In this document: piece after piece, positions 33,413-44,736 of the stretch
How positions within the stretch are numbered: position 1 is the stretch's first letter
How the letters are laid out: each line of letters starts with the position of its first letter
NCBI GenBank assembly: GCA_965263455.1
Contig: CBDHHN010000002.1
Span: forward strand, 1-64,000
Source: CADEDH01 sp965263455
GTDB taxonomy: Bacteria > Actinomycetota > Acidimicrobiia > Acidimicrobiales > SZUA-35
Length of the DNA: 64,000 nt
Direction: 5' to 3'
Made by a program: the position numbers and the translations under genes
The notes under the pieces: model-generated
The model's input: only the letters and a program-made list of their open reading frames with translations
What the model was told of the DNA's origin: nothing
The model's database searches: none

Positions 33413-34192
33413 ATGACGCAGACGGTGGCCAGGGGGGACCGGGAGGGCGCAGCGCCCCTGTGGAAGGAACTGCGGGCGCCCTTGGAGCTCGGGTTGTTCG
33501 TCGGCTTGGCCCCGCTACTACGGGCGGTGCCACCGGGTCCGTCGCGCTCGGTCCTCGTGGTGCCCGGTTTCGGGATCGACGACCGGGCCACCCTGCCGCT
33601 GCGCGGTCTGCTCCGGGCCCTCGGCCACCGACCTCGGGGTTGGGGTCTCGGACCGAACCGGGGCCCGACACCCGAGGCCATGGACGGCCTGGCCCGACGG
33701 CTGGCCGAGGTGACCGAGCGGACCGGGGCGCCGGTGCCGATCGTGGGTTGGTCGTTGGGTGGCGTGTACGGCCGAGCCCTGGCCCAGTGGTACCCGGAGC
33801 GTGTCGATCAGGTGATCAGCCTGGGCAGCCCCTTCAACCTCGGGGCCCGCGAACAAGGCAGTCTGATCACCGATCTGTACGCCCGGGCCGAACGAACGGG
33901 CCGGTTCATTCGCCGCCGCGGCGAGATCGACCTCGACGCCATCGCCTGCCCCTCGACCTCGATCTACACCCGGAGCGATGGCATCGTCCCCTGGCGGGCC
34001 TGCCTTCAGAGCGAAGGTCCCACGGCCGAGAACGTCGAGGTCCGGGGCAGCCACTGCGGCCTGGGTTCCAACGTGACCGCAGCCTGGGTGATCGCCGACC
34101 GTCTCCGCCATCGGGCCGACGACTGGCGTCCCTTCCAGGCCCCGGCCGCGACCCGCTGCCTCTTCCCGGCGGACGACCCATGCGCCAACTGA
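33413..34192 (+). CDS. Alpha/beta-hydrolase (lipase/esterase-like)
   Basis: 259-residue hydrolase with the nucleophile elbow GWSLGG (Ser114), a preceding VLVVPGFGIDD oxyanion strand, the acid in YTRSDGIVPW and the histidine in GSHCGL. No signal peptide is evident, although an N-terminal amphipathic stretch (LGLFVGLAPLLRAV) may bind membranes. It overlaps the downstream WS/DGAT gene by 13 bp, so the pair probably acts on neutral lipids (wax esters or triacylglycerols). Substrate assignment rests on this context only. Confidence 0.8.
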   Translation: MTQTVARGDREGAAPLWKELRAPLELGLFVGLAPLLRAVPPGPSRSVLVVPGFGIDDRATLPLRGLLRALGHRPRGWGLGPNRGPTPEAMDGLARRLAEVTERTGAPVPIVGWSLGGVYGRALAQWYPERVDQVISLGSPFNLGAREQGSLITDLYARAERTGRFIRRRGEIDLDAIACPSTSIYTRSDGIVPWRACLQSEGPTAENVEVRGSHCGLGSNVTAAWVIADRLRHRADDWRPFQAPAATRCLFPADDPCAN

Positions 34193-35613
34193 CCGGCCTC
34201 GACAGCAGCTTCCTGACCTGGGAGAGCGGGACCACGGTCGGCCACATGACCAGTGTCCTGCTCATCGATCCGTCGACCTCCCCCGAGCCCTGGACCTACG
34301 AGCGGCTGGTGACCCTCCTCCAGGCCCGGGTGCCCCTCGTCCCCACCCTCACCGAGTCGCTGGTCGAGATACCCCTGGGTCTGGACCGGCCGTACTGGGT
34401 CCCGGCCGACAACTTCGACCTGGAAGACCACCTCCACTATGTCGCCGTCCCCGGTGACGGCGACCGCCGGACCTTCGCCGACCTCGTGGCCCGCATCCAC
34501 GAACGACCCCTCGACCGCCGCCAACCCCTGTGGGAGTGCCATCTCGTCGACGGCGTGCCGGGTGGCGGCAAGGCCGTCATCACCAAGATCCACCACGCCG
34601 CCATCGACGGCCTGTCGGGTCAGGAGATCCTGGCCGCCCTGGTCGACCTCGAGGCCGAGGCCCCGCTCGAACCGGGACCGGAACGGCCGCCGGTCCCGAG
34701 TCGGACCCGGCCCCCCGAGGCCGCCACCCTCGCCTCCCGCACCGCGGTGTCGCTGCTGACCTCCCCCGGCCGGATGGTCAAGGCGGGGTGGGCCCTGGGG
34801 CGCCTGCTCCCCGTGGTCGGGCCGACCATCGCCCGGGCCACCCCGGTCGCCGGCGGGGATCAGACCGCAAGCGAGGTGTTGCGCCGACTCGGGGCCGCAC
34901 CCCGGACACCGTTCAACGCCGCCATCGGGACCCATCGCCGATGGGCCAACGCCTCCGTGGAGCTCGATCGGGTCAAGGCGGTGAAGAACGCCGCCGGAAC
35001 CACCGTGAACGACGTCGTCCTGGCGGTGGTGGCCGGAGCCGTCCGCACCTGGCTGAGCGACCACCACTCACTGCCCGACCGCCCGCTGGCGGCCATGGTG
35101 CCGCTGTCGATCCGGGGCCAGGGCAACACCGGAGAGCTGGGCAACCACCTGTCGGCCACCGTGGCCACGCTGGCAACCGACATCGACGACCCGGCGGAGC
35201 GCCTGGCCGCCATCAAGTCCGGGATGGACGGGGCCAAGGCGGCCCAGGACGCCCTCCCGGCCGAGATCCTCACCGACCTGACCCAGGTCGCGCCCCCGGC
35301 GGTGGCCGCCCTCGCCGCCCGACTGGTGGCGTCGACGAAGCTGGCCGACCGGGTCGGGCTGCCGTTCAACCTCGTGGTGTCGAACGTGCCGGGCCCGCCG
35401 ATACCTCTCTATCTGGGCGGGGCCCGCATCACGGCCCACTACCCGGTGTCCACCATCGTGGACGGCGTCGGCCTCAACGTGACCGTGATGTCGACCGACG
35501 GCTGGCTCGGTTTCGGCTACGTGGCCGACCGTGACCTGATCCCCGACCTCTGGGACCTGGCCGACCGGACGGTGCCCGCCCTCGACGAACTGACGGCCGC
35601 CGTCGGGGTCTGA
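34180..35613 (+). CDS. Wax ester synthase / diacylglycerol acyltransferase (WS/DGAT)
   Basis: 477-residue bifunctional acyltransferase that esterifies fatty alcohols or diacylglycerol with acyl-CoA to make storage lipid. The catalytic HHAAIDG (His138-His139, Asp143-Gly144) is intact. The C-terminal domain carries LPFNLVVSNVPGPPIPLYLGGA and the NVTVMS stretch, and PLSIRGQG is typical. Length matches the family (about 450-480). The ATG at 34180 begins with the family-conserved LTGLDSSFLTWES. Storage-lipid formation fits the TesB and lipase genes in the window. Confidence 0.95.
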   Translation: MRQLTGLDSSFLTWESGTTVGHMTSVLLIDPSTSPEPWTYERLVTLLQARVPLVPTLTESLVEIPLGLDRPYWVPADNFDLEDHLHYVAVPGDGDRRTFADLVARIHERPLDRRQPLWECHLVDGVPGGGKAVITKIHHAAIDGLSGQEILAALVDLEAEAPLEPGPERPPVPSRTRPPEAATLASRTAVSLLTSPGRMVKAGWALGRLLPVVGPTIARATPVAGGDQTASEVLRRLGAAPRTPFNAAIGTHRRWANASVELDRVKAVKNAAGTTVNDVVLAVVAGAVRTWLSDHHSLPDRPLAAMVPLSIRGQGNTGELGNHLSATVATLATDIDDPAERLAAIKSGMDGAKAAQDALPAEILTDLTQVAPPAVAALAARLVASTKLADRVGLPFNLVVSNVPGPPIPLYLGGARITAHYPVSTIVDGVGLNVTVMSTDGWLGFGYVADRDLIPDLWDLADRTVPALDELTAAVGV

Positions 35614-35646
35614 CCGGACCTCCCGACGGCGGCACCCGTCAACTCA

Positions 35647-38600
35647 TCACGGCGCCGCCAGCACCGCGTCGTACTGGAGCTTGGTCTGACCACCGGCGAT
35701 GCAGGCGGTCCGCGTCGCCGTGGACTTGCCGTTGACGAACTCCCGGCCCTCGGGGGCCACGAACCGGATCCGGTAGCACCCGGCGTCGAGGGTGAACCAG
35801 TAGAACCCGGCGTAGTTCGTCGTGGTCGAGTCGACCAGGGGCCCGAGGGCTCCGCCACCGGCGTGCTCGTAGGCGTGCACGGTCACCCCGGCGGCCCCGA
35901 GCCCGCTCTCCTCGGTCACCGAATCGCCGATGACCCCGGTGGTCACCTCCGGTCCCTTGGCCTGGCCCGTGCTCAGGGCGTAGGCCGACCGGGCGGTGGT
36001 GTCCTCGATCCCGCCGAACCCCTCGAACGTATTGAAGACGTCGACCACGAAGTCGGGATCGACGTCGTCGGCGGTGCCCAGCACGCCGTCGGGACCGACA
36101 CCGAAGATCGACTCGAACTCGCCACCGGCATCCATCAGCGACGGCTGGGGGTTGAACGTCTCGGTGTGCCAGTTGCCGATGAAGTGCCCGACCTCGTGGG
36201 CGGCGATGTGGCCGACGCCGAACCCGATGAGGTCGATCTTGGTCGCCCCGTTGGCCAGCCCGTAGGAGTTCAGACTGATGGGATCACCGGCCGGACTGCT
36301 CAACAGGTCGAGCAGCACGACCCCGGTCTCGGTGCTGTCGGTGTTACCCGGGTCGATGGACTGGGCGATGCCGATGGTCGGAATCTGCAACTGGTCGATG
36401 GTGCCGCCGACCACGATGCGGCTGACGTCGGGGTCACCCCAACGGTCACCGTGATCGCGGCTGTTGAGGATCTCGATGTCGAACTGGGTGCCTCGGCCCT
36501 GACGGTCCCGGTTGCCGTTGCGGCCATCCACGATGCGCAGGTCGGTGTCCAGGTTCTCCACCATGGCGTCGAGAACGGCGTCGATCACGGCGTCCTCGTC
36601 GGCCGGCTCGAGGCCCCAGGCCGGCAGGAAGTCGGCCAGGGGCGACAGGGGCTGGGCCGGGGTGGGGACGGGTGGGGGCGGCCCGAAGAACAGGTCGGGT
36701 GAGACCTCGGCCCCGTCGAAGTCGACGAAGATGATCTGCTGGGCCTGACCCGGCTCATCGGCCCGCCCGGCCTTCACCACCTGCAGCTGCCCCTCGTAGG
36801 GGCCGTCGCCCTCGGTGACGAACACGGCATGACGCCCCTTGCGGGTGACCACGTGGTCGAAGCCGACCCGCCGGTCGTGCCGCAGCGGCGAGTCGGCCGG
36901 GTAGATGAAGCTGGGGTTGAACCCCGACTGCATGACCAGGGTCCCGCCGGGGTCGATGATCCCGGCCACCCGGGCCGAATCGAAACCACCACTGATGGCG
37001 TCACCCTTCTCCAGATCGACCAGGTAGACGTCGACGTCGATCACGGGTTCGGCGTCGGCCATGGCCTCGGCGATCTCGTCGCGGCGGTCCTCGAGAGCGG
37101 CCAGCGCCGCGGCCCTGGTTTCGGCCCGCTGGCCGTCGCGGGCCGCCACCAACGAGGCGGGATCGATGCGTCGGACCCCCCAGTTCGGACCGACGATGCC
37201 GTCGATGACCTCCTGGGTGGTGTCGACCAGGGCCAGGCCGTAGGGGCCGACGACGGCGGTGTCGGTACCGGTCGTACTGTCGAACGGATCGGTGGGCAGG
37301 CCGCCGGTGATGGCCACGTGGTAGACGCCGGTGGCCGGTACCGTCAGCTGCACGAACCCGGGCACCGCCTCGCCCCCGTCGCTGTCCTGACCGGAAAGGA
37401 CGAGGTCTCCGGCCTCGTCGTAGATCCCGACCACGAAGTTCTCGATCACGGGGTCGGGTCCGAAGTCGACCAGATCGACGACGAGTTCCTTGCCCTCCTG
37501 GACCACCCGGGTGCTGTAGAAGTCGACGTCGCCGGTGCCGGCCTGGGGTCCATCACCGACGAAGCCGTCGCAGAAGGTCACGAACAGTTCGTCGTCACCG
37601 GTGCCCCCCGAGGCGTCGTTGGCCAACGGGATGGCGCCGTCGTCCTCGTCGGAGAAGCAGGGAGGCGGTGGGGGACTGACGCTACCGATCACCACCTCGT
37701 AGCCACCGGTGTCGGTCACGCCGGCCCCGCTCGACGAGTCGAAGGGGTCGGACGGCAGCGGCCCGGCGCCGACCACGGCCACCACGTACTCGCCCGTCGC
37801 CGGCGCCGGCACCTCCAGGAACTCGGGCAGCTCGGGGTCGCCGCTGTCGTCGATCGAGGCCACCAGATTGCCGGCGCCGTCGTAGATGGCGACGGTGGTC
37901 TCAACCCCGTCAGGGTTCTCGAAGTGGACGACGTCGGCCAGGATCAGGTCGCCCTCGGGCACGGTGCCGACCCGGTAGAAGTCGGCGTCACCGGTGCTGG
38001 CCCCGAACGGCCCGTCACCGATGAATCCGAGACAGAACTCGACGGTGTCGACCAGGTCACCCCGGTCGTTGGCCAGGGGGATGGAGCCGTCGTCCTCGAC
38101 CGAGACGCAGGGCGGAGGCAAGGTGACGACGAAGAGGTCGTAGGTGCCGTCGGTCGTGACCCCGGCGCCGCTGGTGGGATCGAAGGGGTCGGTGGGGAGT
38201 GGCCCGGCACCGACCACGAAGCCGAAGTACTCGCCGTCGGCCGGGGCTTCCACCACGAGGAACTCGGGAAGGTTGGGATCACCGGAATCATCGACCGAAC
38301 CGAGCAGGTTGCCCGCGGCGTCGTAGATGGCCAGCGTGGTGGCGGCGGCCTGAAGCGAGTCGGAGACGTTGGCCGAATCGAGGATCAGGGTCGACCCGGC
38401 GGCCACCTCGCCATAGGAGAACACGTCGATGTCGCCCGTGGTCGAGCCGTGGGGTCCGTCGCCGATCTCCCCGGCGCACAGGGCCACGTCGAAGGCGGGA
38501 ACGGGGTTGGCCAGGGGGATGGAGCCGTCGTCCTCGGTCGAGAAGCAGTCGAACGGCACCGGCAACCGGGGCTCGGCCCCGGACAGATGGCCCTCGATGG

Positions 38601-39042
38601 TCACGGCCCGGTTCTGGTTGCGACCGGTGCCGAACCTCGGAATGCGCTGACCGGTGGCCGGGGTGTCGTTGACGCCCGTCTCGCCCGGGGCCTCCCGTTC
38701 GCTCACCTCGGTGAAGCGGGGCCTCCCCCGACGACCGTCGACCGGGAGTTGCTCGTGCGCCGGCAGCTGGGCGGCCACGTCGACCCAGGTCTCGACAACG
38801 GTCTCGCTCCGCTCCCGGCCCAGCGAGAGCCAGGGCGGCGGACCGAGGCGGCCCAGTTCGTCGATCTCGTCGCTGGCGAGGGCGCCGTCGGCCCCCTCCA
38901 ACTGCTGTTGGACCTCGGCCGCCGCCTCCTCCTGCACCGCGGCAGAGGTCGGATCCTCCTGCCCCGACGTCGGTGGCGTGTTCACCAGTCCGAACACCAT
39001 GATCGCGGCCACCAGAACGGCCGCCCGCCGTACGATCATCAT
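35647..39042 (-). CDS. Large secreted metzincin-like metalloprotease with three PPC domains
   Basis: 1131 residues. The signal peptide is at about 1-27, then a charged propeptide-like region. Three tandem pre-peptidase C-terminal (PPC)-type beta domains (about 185-300, 310-425, 435-560) share IGDGP...GD-x-D-F-Y, IYD-x-AGNL and PA-x-GEY. The zinc motif HEVGHFIGNWH gives His949, Glu950, His953 and His959, the metzincin pattern HExxHxxGxxH. A C-terminal prealbumin/SdrB-like beta domain (about 1050-1131) ends the protein. The ATG at 39042 is preferred because AGGAGG sits 6 nt upstream; an in-frame ATG at 39060 has no such site. The protease target is unknown. Confidence 0.82.
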   Translation of the reverse strand: MMIVRRAAVLVAAIMVFGLVNTPPTSGQEDPTSAAVQEEAAAEVQQQLEGADGALASDEIDELGRLGPPPWLSLGRERSETVVETWVDVAAQLPAHEQLPVDGRRGRPRFTEVSEREAPGETGVNDTPATGQRIPRFGTGRNQNRAVTIEGHLSGAEPRLPVPFDCFSTEDDGSIPLANPVPAFDVALCAGEIGDGPHGSTTGDIDVFSYGEVAAGSTLILDSANVSDSLQAAATTLAIYDAAGNLLGSVDDSGDPNLPEFLVVEAPADGEYFGFVVGAGPLPTDPFDPTSGAGVTTDGTYDLFVVTLPPPCVSVEDDGSIPLANDRGDLVDTVEFCLGFIGDGPFGASTGDADFYRVGTVPEGDLILADVVHFENPDGVETTVAIYDGAGNLVASIDDSGDPELPEFLEVPAPATGEYVVAVVGAGPLPSDPFDSSSGAGVTDTGGYEVVIGSVSPPPPPCFSDEDDGAIPLANDASGGTGDDELFVTFCDGFVGDGPQAGTGDVDFYSTRVVQEGKELVVDLVDFGPDPVIENFVVGIYDEAGDLVLSGQDSDGGEAVPGFVQLTVPATGVYHVAITGGLPTDPFDSTTGTDTAVVGPYGLALVDTTQEVIDGIVGPNWGVRRIDPASLVAARDGQRAETRAAALAALEDRRDEIAEAMADAEPVIDVDVYLVDLEKGDAISGGFDSARVAGIIDPGGTLVMQSGFNPSFIYPADSPLRHDRRVGFDHVVTRKGRHAVFVTEGDGPYEGQLQVVKAGRADEPGQAQQIIFVDFDGAEVSPDLFFGPPPPVPTPAQPLSPLADFLPAWGLEPADEDAVIDAVLDAMVENLDTDLRIVDGRNGNRDRQGRGTQFDIEILNSRDHGDRWGDPDVSRIVVGGTIDQLQIPTIGIAQSIDPGNTDSTETGVVLLDLLSSPAGDPISLNSYGLANGATKIDLIGFGVGHIAAHEVGHFIGNWHTETFNPQPSLMDAGGEFESIFGVGPDGVLGTADDVDPDFVVDVFNTFEGFGGIEDTTARSAYALSTGQAKGPEVTTGVIGDSVTEESGLGAAGVTVHAYEHAGGGALGPLVDSTTTNYAGFYWFTLDAGCYRIRFVAPEGREFVNGKSTATRTACIAGGQTKLQYDAVLAAP

Positions 39043-39201
39043 CGTCCCCCTCCTGACCATGCCGACCCTTCTGCCGGTGGCCTTTCACGACAATCGGGGC
39101 CAACCATAGACAACAGGGCTAACCGCTTGCTGTCGGGCCCCTGTCGAGCTCCACCCCGACGCACGCCGGTACGGAGCGGTACGGCTCAGCCGTCGCCGAT
39201 C

Positions 39202-40068
39202 TCAGCGTCGGCGCAGGCAGTCGAAGCGGTCGAACCCGACCTCGACGGCCACGGTCGAACCCGGCGCCACCTCGACGGCCAGGGAGCACCGAAGAGCCCC
39301 GAGGGGATCGGGTCGGACCGGGGCTGGTCCCAGGCCGACATTGGTCGTGGCCCGGACGACCACTCGTCCGGCCGGGACCGGCTGATCGAGGATCGTGTCG
39401 TAGTACGCGTCGATGCCCCCCTCGGAGGTGGCCGCCACCACCTCGGACCACAGCAGGGCGGCGATGACGTCACCCTGGCCGGTCTCGAACCGCAACCCGA
39501 TCTCGAACCCCTCGATGAGGTAACCGTCGATCTCCTCGACAGTGAGGGCGATCGTCCCGTTGCCGCCCTGCTCCCACCCGGGACCGGACCCGGTGGTCGT
39601 CGGGCCCGGCGGGGTCGAGACCGTGCTCGTGGGCGAAGTCGTAGGCGGAGGGGAAGAGGACGGTGACGAGGGCGAAGAAGAGGAAGAAGAAGAGGTAGAG
39701 GAAGCGGGCGACGAGGGGGAGGTGACGACGGCGGGGTCCGGGCCCGAGGCCGGAGGCCGGGGGGCACCGGCGACGGCCGAGGCCGGCGCGGCCCCGGTGT
39801 CGACCGGATCGGCCTCCGATTCCGGGGATGAGGGCGACGACACCACCGACCCGCCGTCGAGGGTCGGGGCCGACGGGTCGCCTTCCACCTCGATCGCGGC
39901 CGAGCCGAGGTCGTCGTCCACCGCCCCGCCACAGGCCGCCAGGACCAGACCGAGCACGGCCGGCGCCACCGTCCAGGCCCTTGGCCCGACGAACCACCGC
40001 CGACACCGGCCCGCATACGCCTGGTGTCGCCCTCGTCGCCGCCCGCCGTCTCGCCCGCTCGCACTCAT
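39202..40068 (-). CDS. Putative lipoprotein with Ser/Pro/Thr-rich spacer
   Basis: 288 residues. The basic N-terminus and hydrophobic stretch (about 25-45) end in a lipobox (LVLAAC). An acidic linker and a very Ser-rich spacer (about 110-165) lead to a C-terminal domain of about 120 residues that I do not recognise. It is probably anchored on the outer face of the membrane. Codon use in the Ser tract (TCT/TCC) departs from the usual TCG/AGC and makes a purine-rich tract on the other strand. It is divergent from another lipoprotein gene at 40208. The start is the ATG at 40068; no strong ribosome site settles it. Confidence 0.65.
   Translation of the reverse strand: MSASGRDGGRRRGRHQAYAGRCRRWFVGPRAWTVAPAVLGLVLAACGGAVDDDLGSAAIEVEGDPSAPTLDGGSVVSSPSSPESEADPVDTGAAPASAVAGAPRPPASGPDPAVVTSPSSPASSTSSSSSSSPSSPSSSPPPTTSPTSTVSTPPGPTTTGSGPGWEQGGNGTIALTVEEIDGYLIEGFEIGLRFETGQGDVIAALLWSEVVAATSEGGIDAYYDTILDQPVPAGRVVVRATTNVGLGPAPVRPDPLGALRCSLAVEVAPGSTVAVEVGFDRFDCLRRR
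39646..39723. repeat. Low-complexity purine-rich tract within the lipoprotein gene
   Basis: About 78 bp are almost all A/G on the plus strand (GAAGAAGAGGAAGAAGAAGA core). On the coding minus strand this gives TCT/TCC serine codons. It is the least GC-rich and most strand-asymmetric stretch I see in the window and could expand or contract in 3-nt steps. Confidence 0.7.
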
Positions 40069-40207
40069 CGCGCAACCTCGTCGTCGCCCCGCCTCTGACC
40101 CGGGCAATACTACCCAGGACGTGTCACCGGATGGCCTCGGGCCTCTGCCGCGACGGGCGACGCCGACCGGCGTCCTACCCTGTCGGTCGCCCGATCGGAG
40201 TTCCACC

Positions 40208-41053
40208 ATGACCGCCCGCCAGCACGTCCCCCGCCCGCCCGGCGCCCGCAGCGCCCGATCGCGCCTCGTGGCCGTGGCCATCGCCCTGGGCCTGACGGCG
40301 CTCGCCTGCGGAGGCGACGACGGTTCAGGGGCCGGGATCGCCGCCCTGGCCACGTCCACCACCTCGCCGACCCCGTCGGCGTCGACCGGCGAGCCGTCGA
40401 CCACCGCCGACCCCTCGTCGACCACGTCGTCCAGCCCCTCGTCGACCGCGCCTGCGACACCGAGCACCACGTCGACCACACAACCGGTGCCGAGCACCAC
40501 GGCCGGCCCGACCCCGACCGGGTCCACCCTTCCCGACGGGATCGAGTACGAGATCACCGACGACGGCTTCGGACCGGTCCGGCTGGGAATGACGGTGGAC
40601 GAGATGATCGAGGCCCTCGGCCCCGGCTACTCGGTCACCTTCGAGTCGGCGGTCCGGGTCGACCTCGACGCCTATCGGGTGGGCCGCGACGGACGCACCC
40701 TGTTCTACGCCGCCGACCTCGGCGAGGACCACATCCGCCTTCTGCTGACCGACAACGACCGGTTCGGCCTGGCCTCGGGCCTCCGTCCGGGCATGACGCT
40801 GCAGGAGGCGGTGGCCCTCCACGGACGACCCACGCTGGGCTTCAACACCGAATCGGAGAGCCGGGAGACCGTGTCGTTCGCCGACGGCACCGGCAACTCG
40901 CCGCGGTTCCGCATCGAGACCTTGATCCGGGCCGGAATCTACGCCGACGTGGTCGGCGGCTTCAACCAGACCAGGGACTTCCGGCCGGAGGGCCGTATCG
41001 GTTGGCTGTGGCTGACCTGCTTCGCCTCGGGCCCGGACGCCTGCCCCGAGTGA
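40208..41053 (+). CDS. Putative lipoprotein with Thr/Ser-rich spacer
   Basis: 281 residues. The signal sequence ends in the lipobox LTALAC, followed by a Thr/Ser/Pro-rich spacer (about 45-105). The globular C-terminal domain (about 110-281) begins EITDDGFGPVRLGMTVDEM and has two helix-strand repeats, VRLGMTVDEMIEALGPGY and GLRPGMTLQEAVALHGRP. A Cys pair near the end (TCFASGPDACPE) could form a disulfide. I do not recognise a function; the repeat is like small extracellular ligand-binding domains. The ATG has GGAG 7 nt upstream. It is divergent from the Ser-rich lipoprotein gene. Confidence 0.72.
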   Translation: MTARQHVPRPPGARSARSRLVAVAIALGLTALACGGDDGSGAGIAALATSTTSPTPSASTGEPSTTADPSSTTSSSPSSTAPATPSTTSTTQPVPSTTAGPTPTGSTLPDGIEYEITDDGFGPVRLGMTVDEMIEALGPGYSVTFESAVRVDLDAYRVGRDGRTLFYAADLGEDHIRLLLTDNDRFGLASGLRPGMTLQEAVALHGRPTLGFNTESESRETVSFADGTGNSPRFRIETLIRAGIYADVVGGFNQTRDFRPEGRIGWLWLTCFASGPDACPE

Positions 41054-41181
41054 AGACCGGCCGACCGCCCGGAATTCGGACCCTCCGACCAGGTTTCACT
41101 ACGCTTCTCTAAGTACCTGGGAGCCCGGCCGGGCTCGCGGCCGAGGCCACACCCGGTGGTCGAAGGTGAGCGAAAGGGGAC

Positions 41182-43044
<1,863 letters not shown>

Positions 43045-43098
43045 CGGGGGCGGGGCGCGGCCGCCGGCCTTCCGATTCGGCGGGCGGTGCATCCGGAA

Positions 43099-43114
43099 TC
43101 GCTCCAGGGAGCGA
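43099..43114. promoter_or_regulatory. Inverted repeat upstream of DUF4397 gene
   Basis: TCGCTCC-AG-GGAGCGA, with 7-bp perfect arms, lies 39-54 bp before the ATG and just ahead of a GATACT -10-like element. It may be an operator or part of the promoter. Confidence 0.35.
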
Positions 43115-43152
43115 AGGAGCATGCAGATACTCACACAACAAGGAGTGCACGC

Positions 43153-43950
43153 ATGTTCCGAATCCGAACCCTGCTGGCCGGTGTCGCCGTCCTGGCCCTG
43201 GCCCTGGCCACGCTGGCCCTTCCCGCCTCGGCCGACGACGCCCGGATCCACCTCATCCACGGCATCCCCGACACCGATGTCGACGTGGAGGCCAACGGCG
43301 ACAACGTCTTCGAGAACTTCTCGTTCGGCGACACCCAGGACCTGTCCGGCCTGGCCGGCGCCACCCTGGCCGGACTGAAGGTCAAGGCCGCCGGTACCGA
43401 CACCGTGGCCATCGACGCCGGTGACGTCACCCTCCCCGACGACGGCAACACCACCATCATCGCCCACCTGGACGCCTCGGGCACCCCGACGCTGTCGATC
43501 TTCGAGAACGACACCTCCACCATCGACGCCGGCGAGGGTCGCCTGGTCGTCCGCCACACGGCGGCCGCCCCCGAGGTCGACATCAAGGCCAACGGCGACG
43601 TCGCCTTCGCCTCGGTTCCCAACGGGGCCGAGGGCTCGGTCGACCTGGCCACCGGCACCGTCACGGCCGAGGTCGTGCCCGCCGGGGCCGCTGACCCCGT
43701 CGTCATCGGCCCGGCCGATCTGCCCATCAACGAGGGTGAGTCCCTGATCGTGTACGCCGTCGGCTCGCTCGACGACGGGAACCTGTCGGTCCTGACCGAG
43801 TCGATCACCGGTCTCCACACCTCGCCCAACCAGGTCAACACCGGTACCAGCCCCGTGTCCGACGGCGTCGCCCCCGCCCTGGTGGCCACCGTCCTCGGCC
43901 TCGGTGTCGCCGCCGGCGGCGGACTGGTCCTGGCCCGTCGGCGGGCCTGA
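43153..43950 (+). CDS. Secreted DUF4397 repeat protein with C-terminal membrane helix
   Basis: 265 residues. A signal peptide (about 1-27, cleavage after PASA) is followed by two DUF4397 beta modules. The first opens ARIHLIHGIPDTDVDVEANGD and the second LVVRHTAAAPEVDIKANGD. A C-terminal helix (about 240-260) ends in RRRA. That tail looks like a sortase-substrate or membrane-anchor tail but has no clear LPXTG. The ATG at 43153 has AAGGAG upstream. It is followed 30 bp later by a sortase gene, a common pairing, so it may be that sortase's substrate; this is inferred. Confidence 0.85.
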   Translation: MFRIRTLLAGVAVLALALATLALPASADDARIHLIHGIPDTDVDVEANGDNVFENFSFGDTQDLSGLAGATLAGLKVKAAGTDTVAIDAGDVTLPDDGNTTIIAHLDASGTPTLSIFENDTSTIDAGEGRLVVRHTAAAPEVDIKANGDVAFASVPNGAEGSVDLATGTVTAEVVPAGAADPVVIGPADLPINEGESLIVYAVGSLDDGNLSVLTESITGLHTSPNQVNTGTSPVSDGVAPALVATVLGLGVAAGGGLVLARRRA

Positions 43951-43980
43951 GCCCCACCGACCGGAACCGGAGTCTCCGAC

Positions 43981-44736
43981 ATGGCTCGACGCTCCCCCAC
44001 CGTCGCCGTCGCCCTGCTGGCCGCACTGACCCTCGTGGTATCGGCCTGCACCACCGGCTCGGCCTCCACCGCCGCCGACCCGATCGTGGTGTCGGGACCA
44101 CAGGGCGACGGCGCCGAGTCGTCGGAGACCGGTTCCCCCCAGTCCGACTCGGCCGGCGCCCCCACGGCGGCCGGGTCGGACCCGGCCGCCGCTGACGGCG
44201 GCGACGAGCAGCCCGCCCTGTCGGCGGCCGAGGTGGCCGCCCGCATCGAGCAGTTGCCGACCGCCCTCGACGTCCCCGAGTTCCGGCCCGGGCCCGAACC
44301 GATCGCCATCTCGTTCCCCGCCATCGGGGTCGAGGGCTCCCCGATCGACGGTGTCGGAGTCGAGCCCAACGGCGAGCTGGAAGTGCCGGAGGCCCGGCGG
44401 GTCGGCTGGTACGAGTACGGCCCGTCGCCCGGCCAGGACGGTTCCAGCGTCCTGGCCGGCCACATCGCCGCCGACGGGATCGACGGCGTGTTCCGCCGCC
44501 TGGCGGACGCCGAGCCCGGCGACCGGTTCGATCTCGAGTTCCGCACCGGGGAGCGGGCCAGCTTCGAGATCATCGAGATGGCCCAGTACGACAAGGACGA
44601 GCTGCCCCTGCCCCGGGTGTTCGCCCGGGATGGACGTCCCGTGGTCACCCTGATCACCTGCGGTGGCGACTTCCAGCCCTCACTCGGAAGCTACGAGGAC
44701 AACATCGTGGCCTACGCCGTCCCGGTCGAGCCATGA
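43981..44736 (+). CDS. Class E/F-type sortase, lipoprotein-like N-terminus
   Basis: 251 residues. The signal ends in a lipobox-like LVVSAC (Cys23), followed by an acidic/Ala-rich linker and a sortase beta-barrel (about 100-251). The catalytic histidine is His161 in VLAGHIAADG and the cysteine is Cys227 in TLITCGG. After Cys227 there is no arginine in the remaining 24 residues (DFQPSLGSYEDNIVAYAV), where sortases usually supply the third catalytic residue; Arg may come from elsewhere or activity may be reduced. It overlaps the ECF sigma gene by ATGA. It probably acts on surface proteins such as the adjacent DUF4397 product. Confidence 0.85.
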   Translation: MARRSPTVAVALLAALTLVVSACTTGSASTAADPIVVSGPQGDGAESSETGSPQSDSAGAPTAAGSDPAAADGGDEQPALSAAEVAARIEQLPTALDVPEFRPGPEPIAISFPAIGVEGSPIDGVGVEPNGELEVPEARRVGWYEYGPSPGQDGSSVLAGHIAADGIDGVFRRLADAEPGDRFDLEFRTGERASFEIIEMAQYDKDELPLPRVFARDGRPVVTLITCGGDFQPSLGSYEDNIVAYAVPVEP

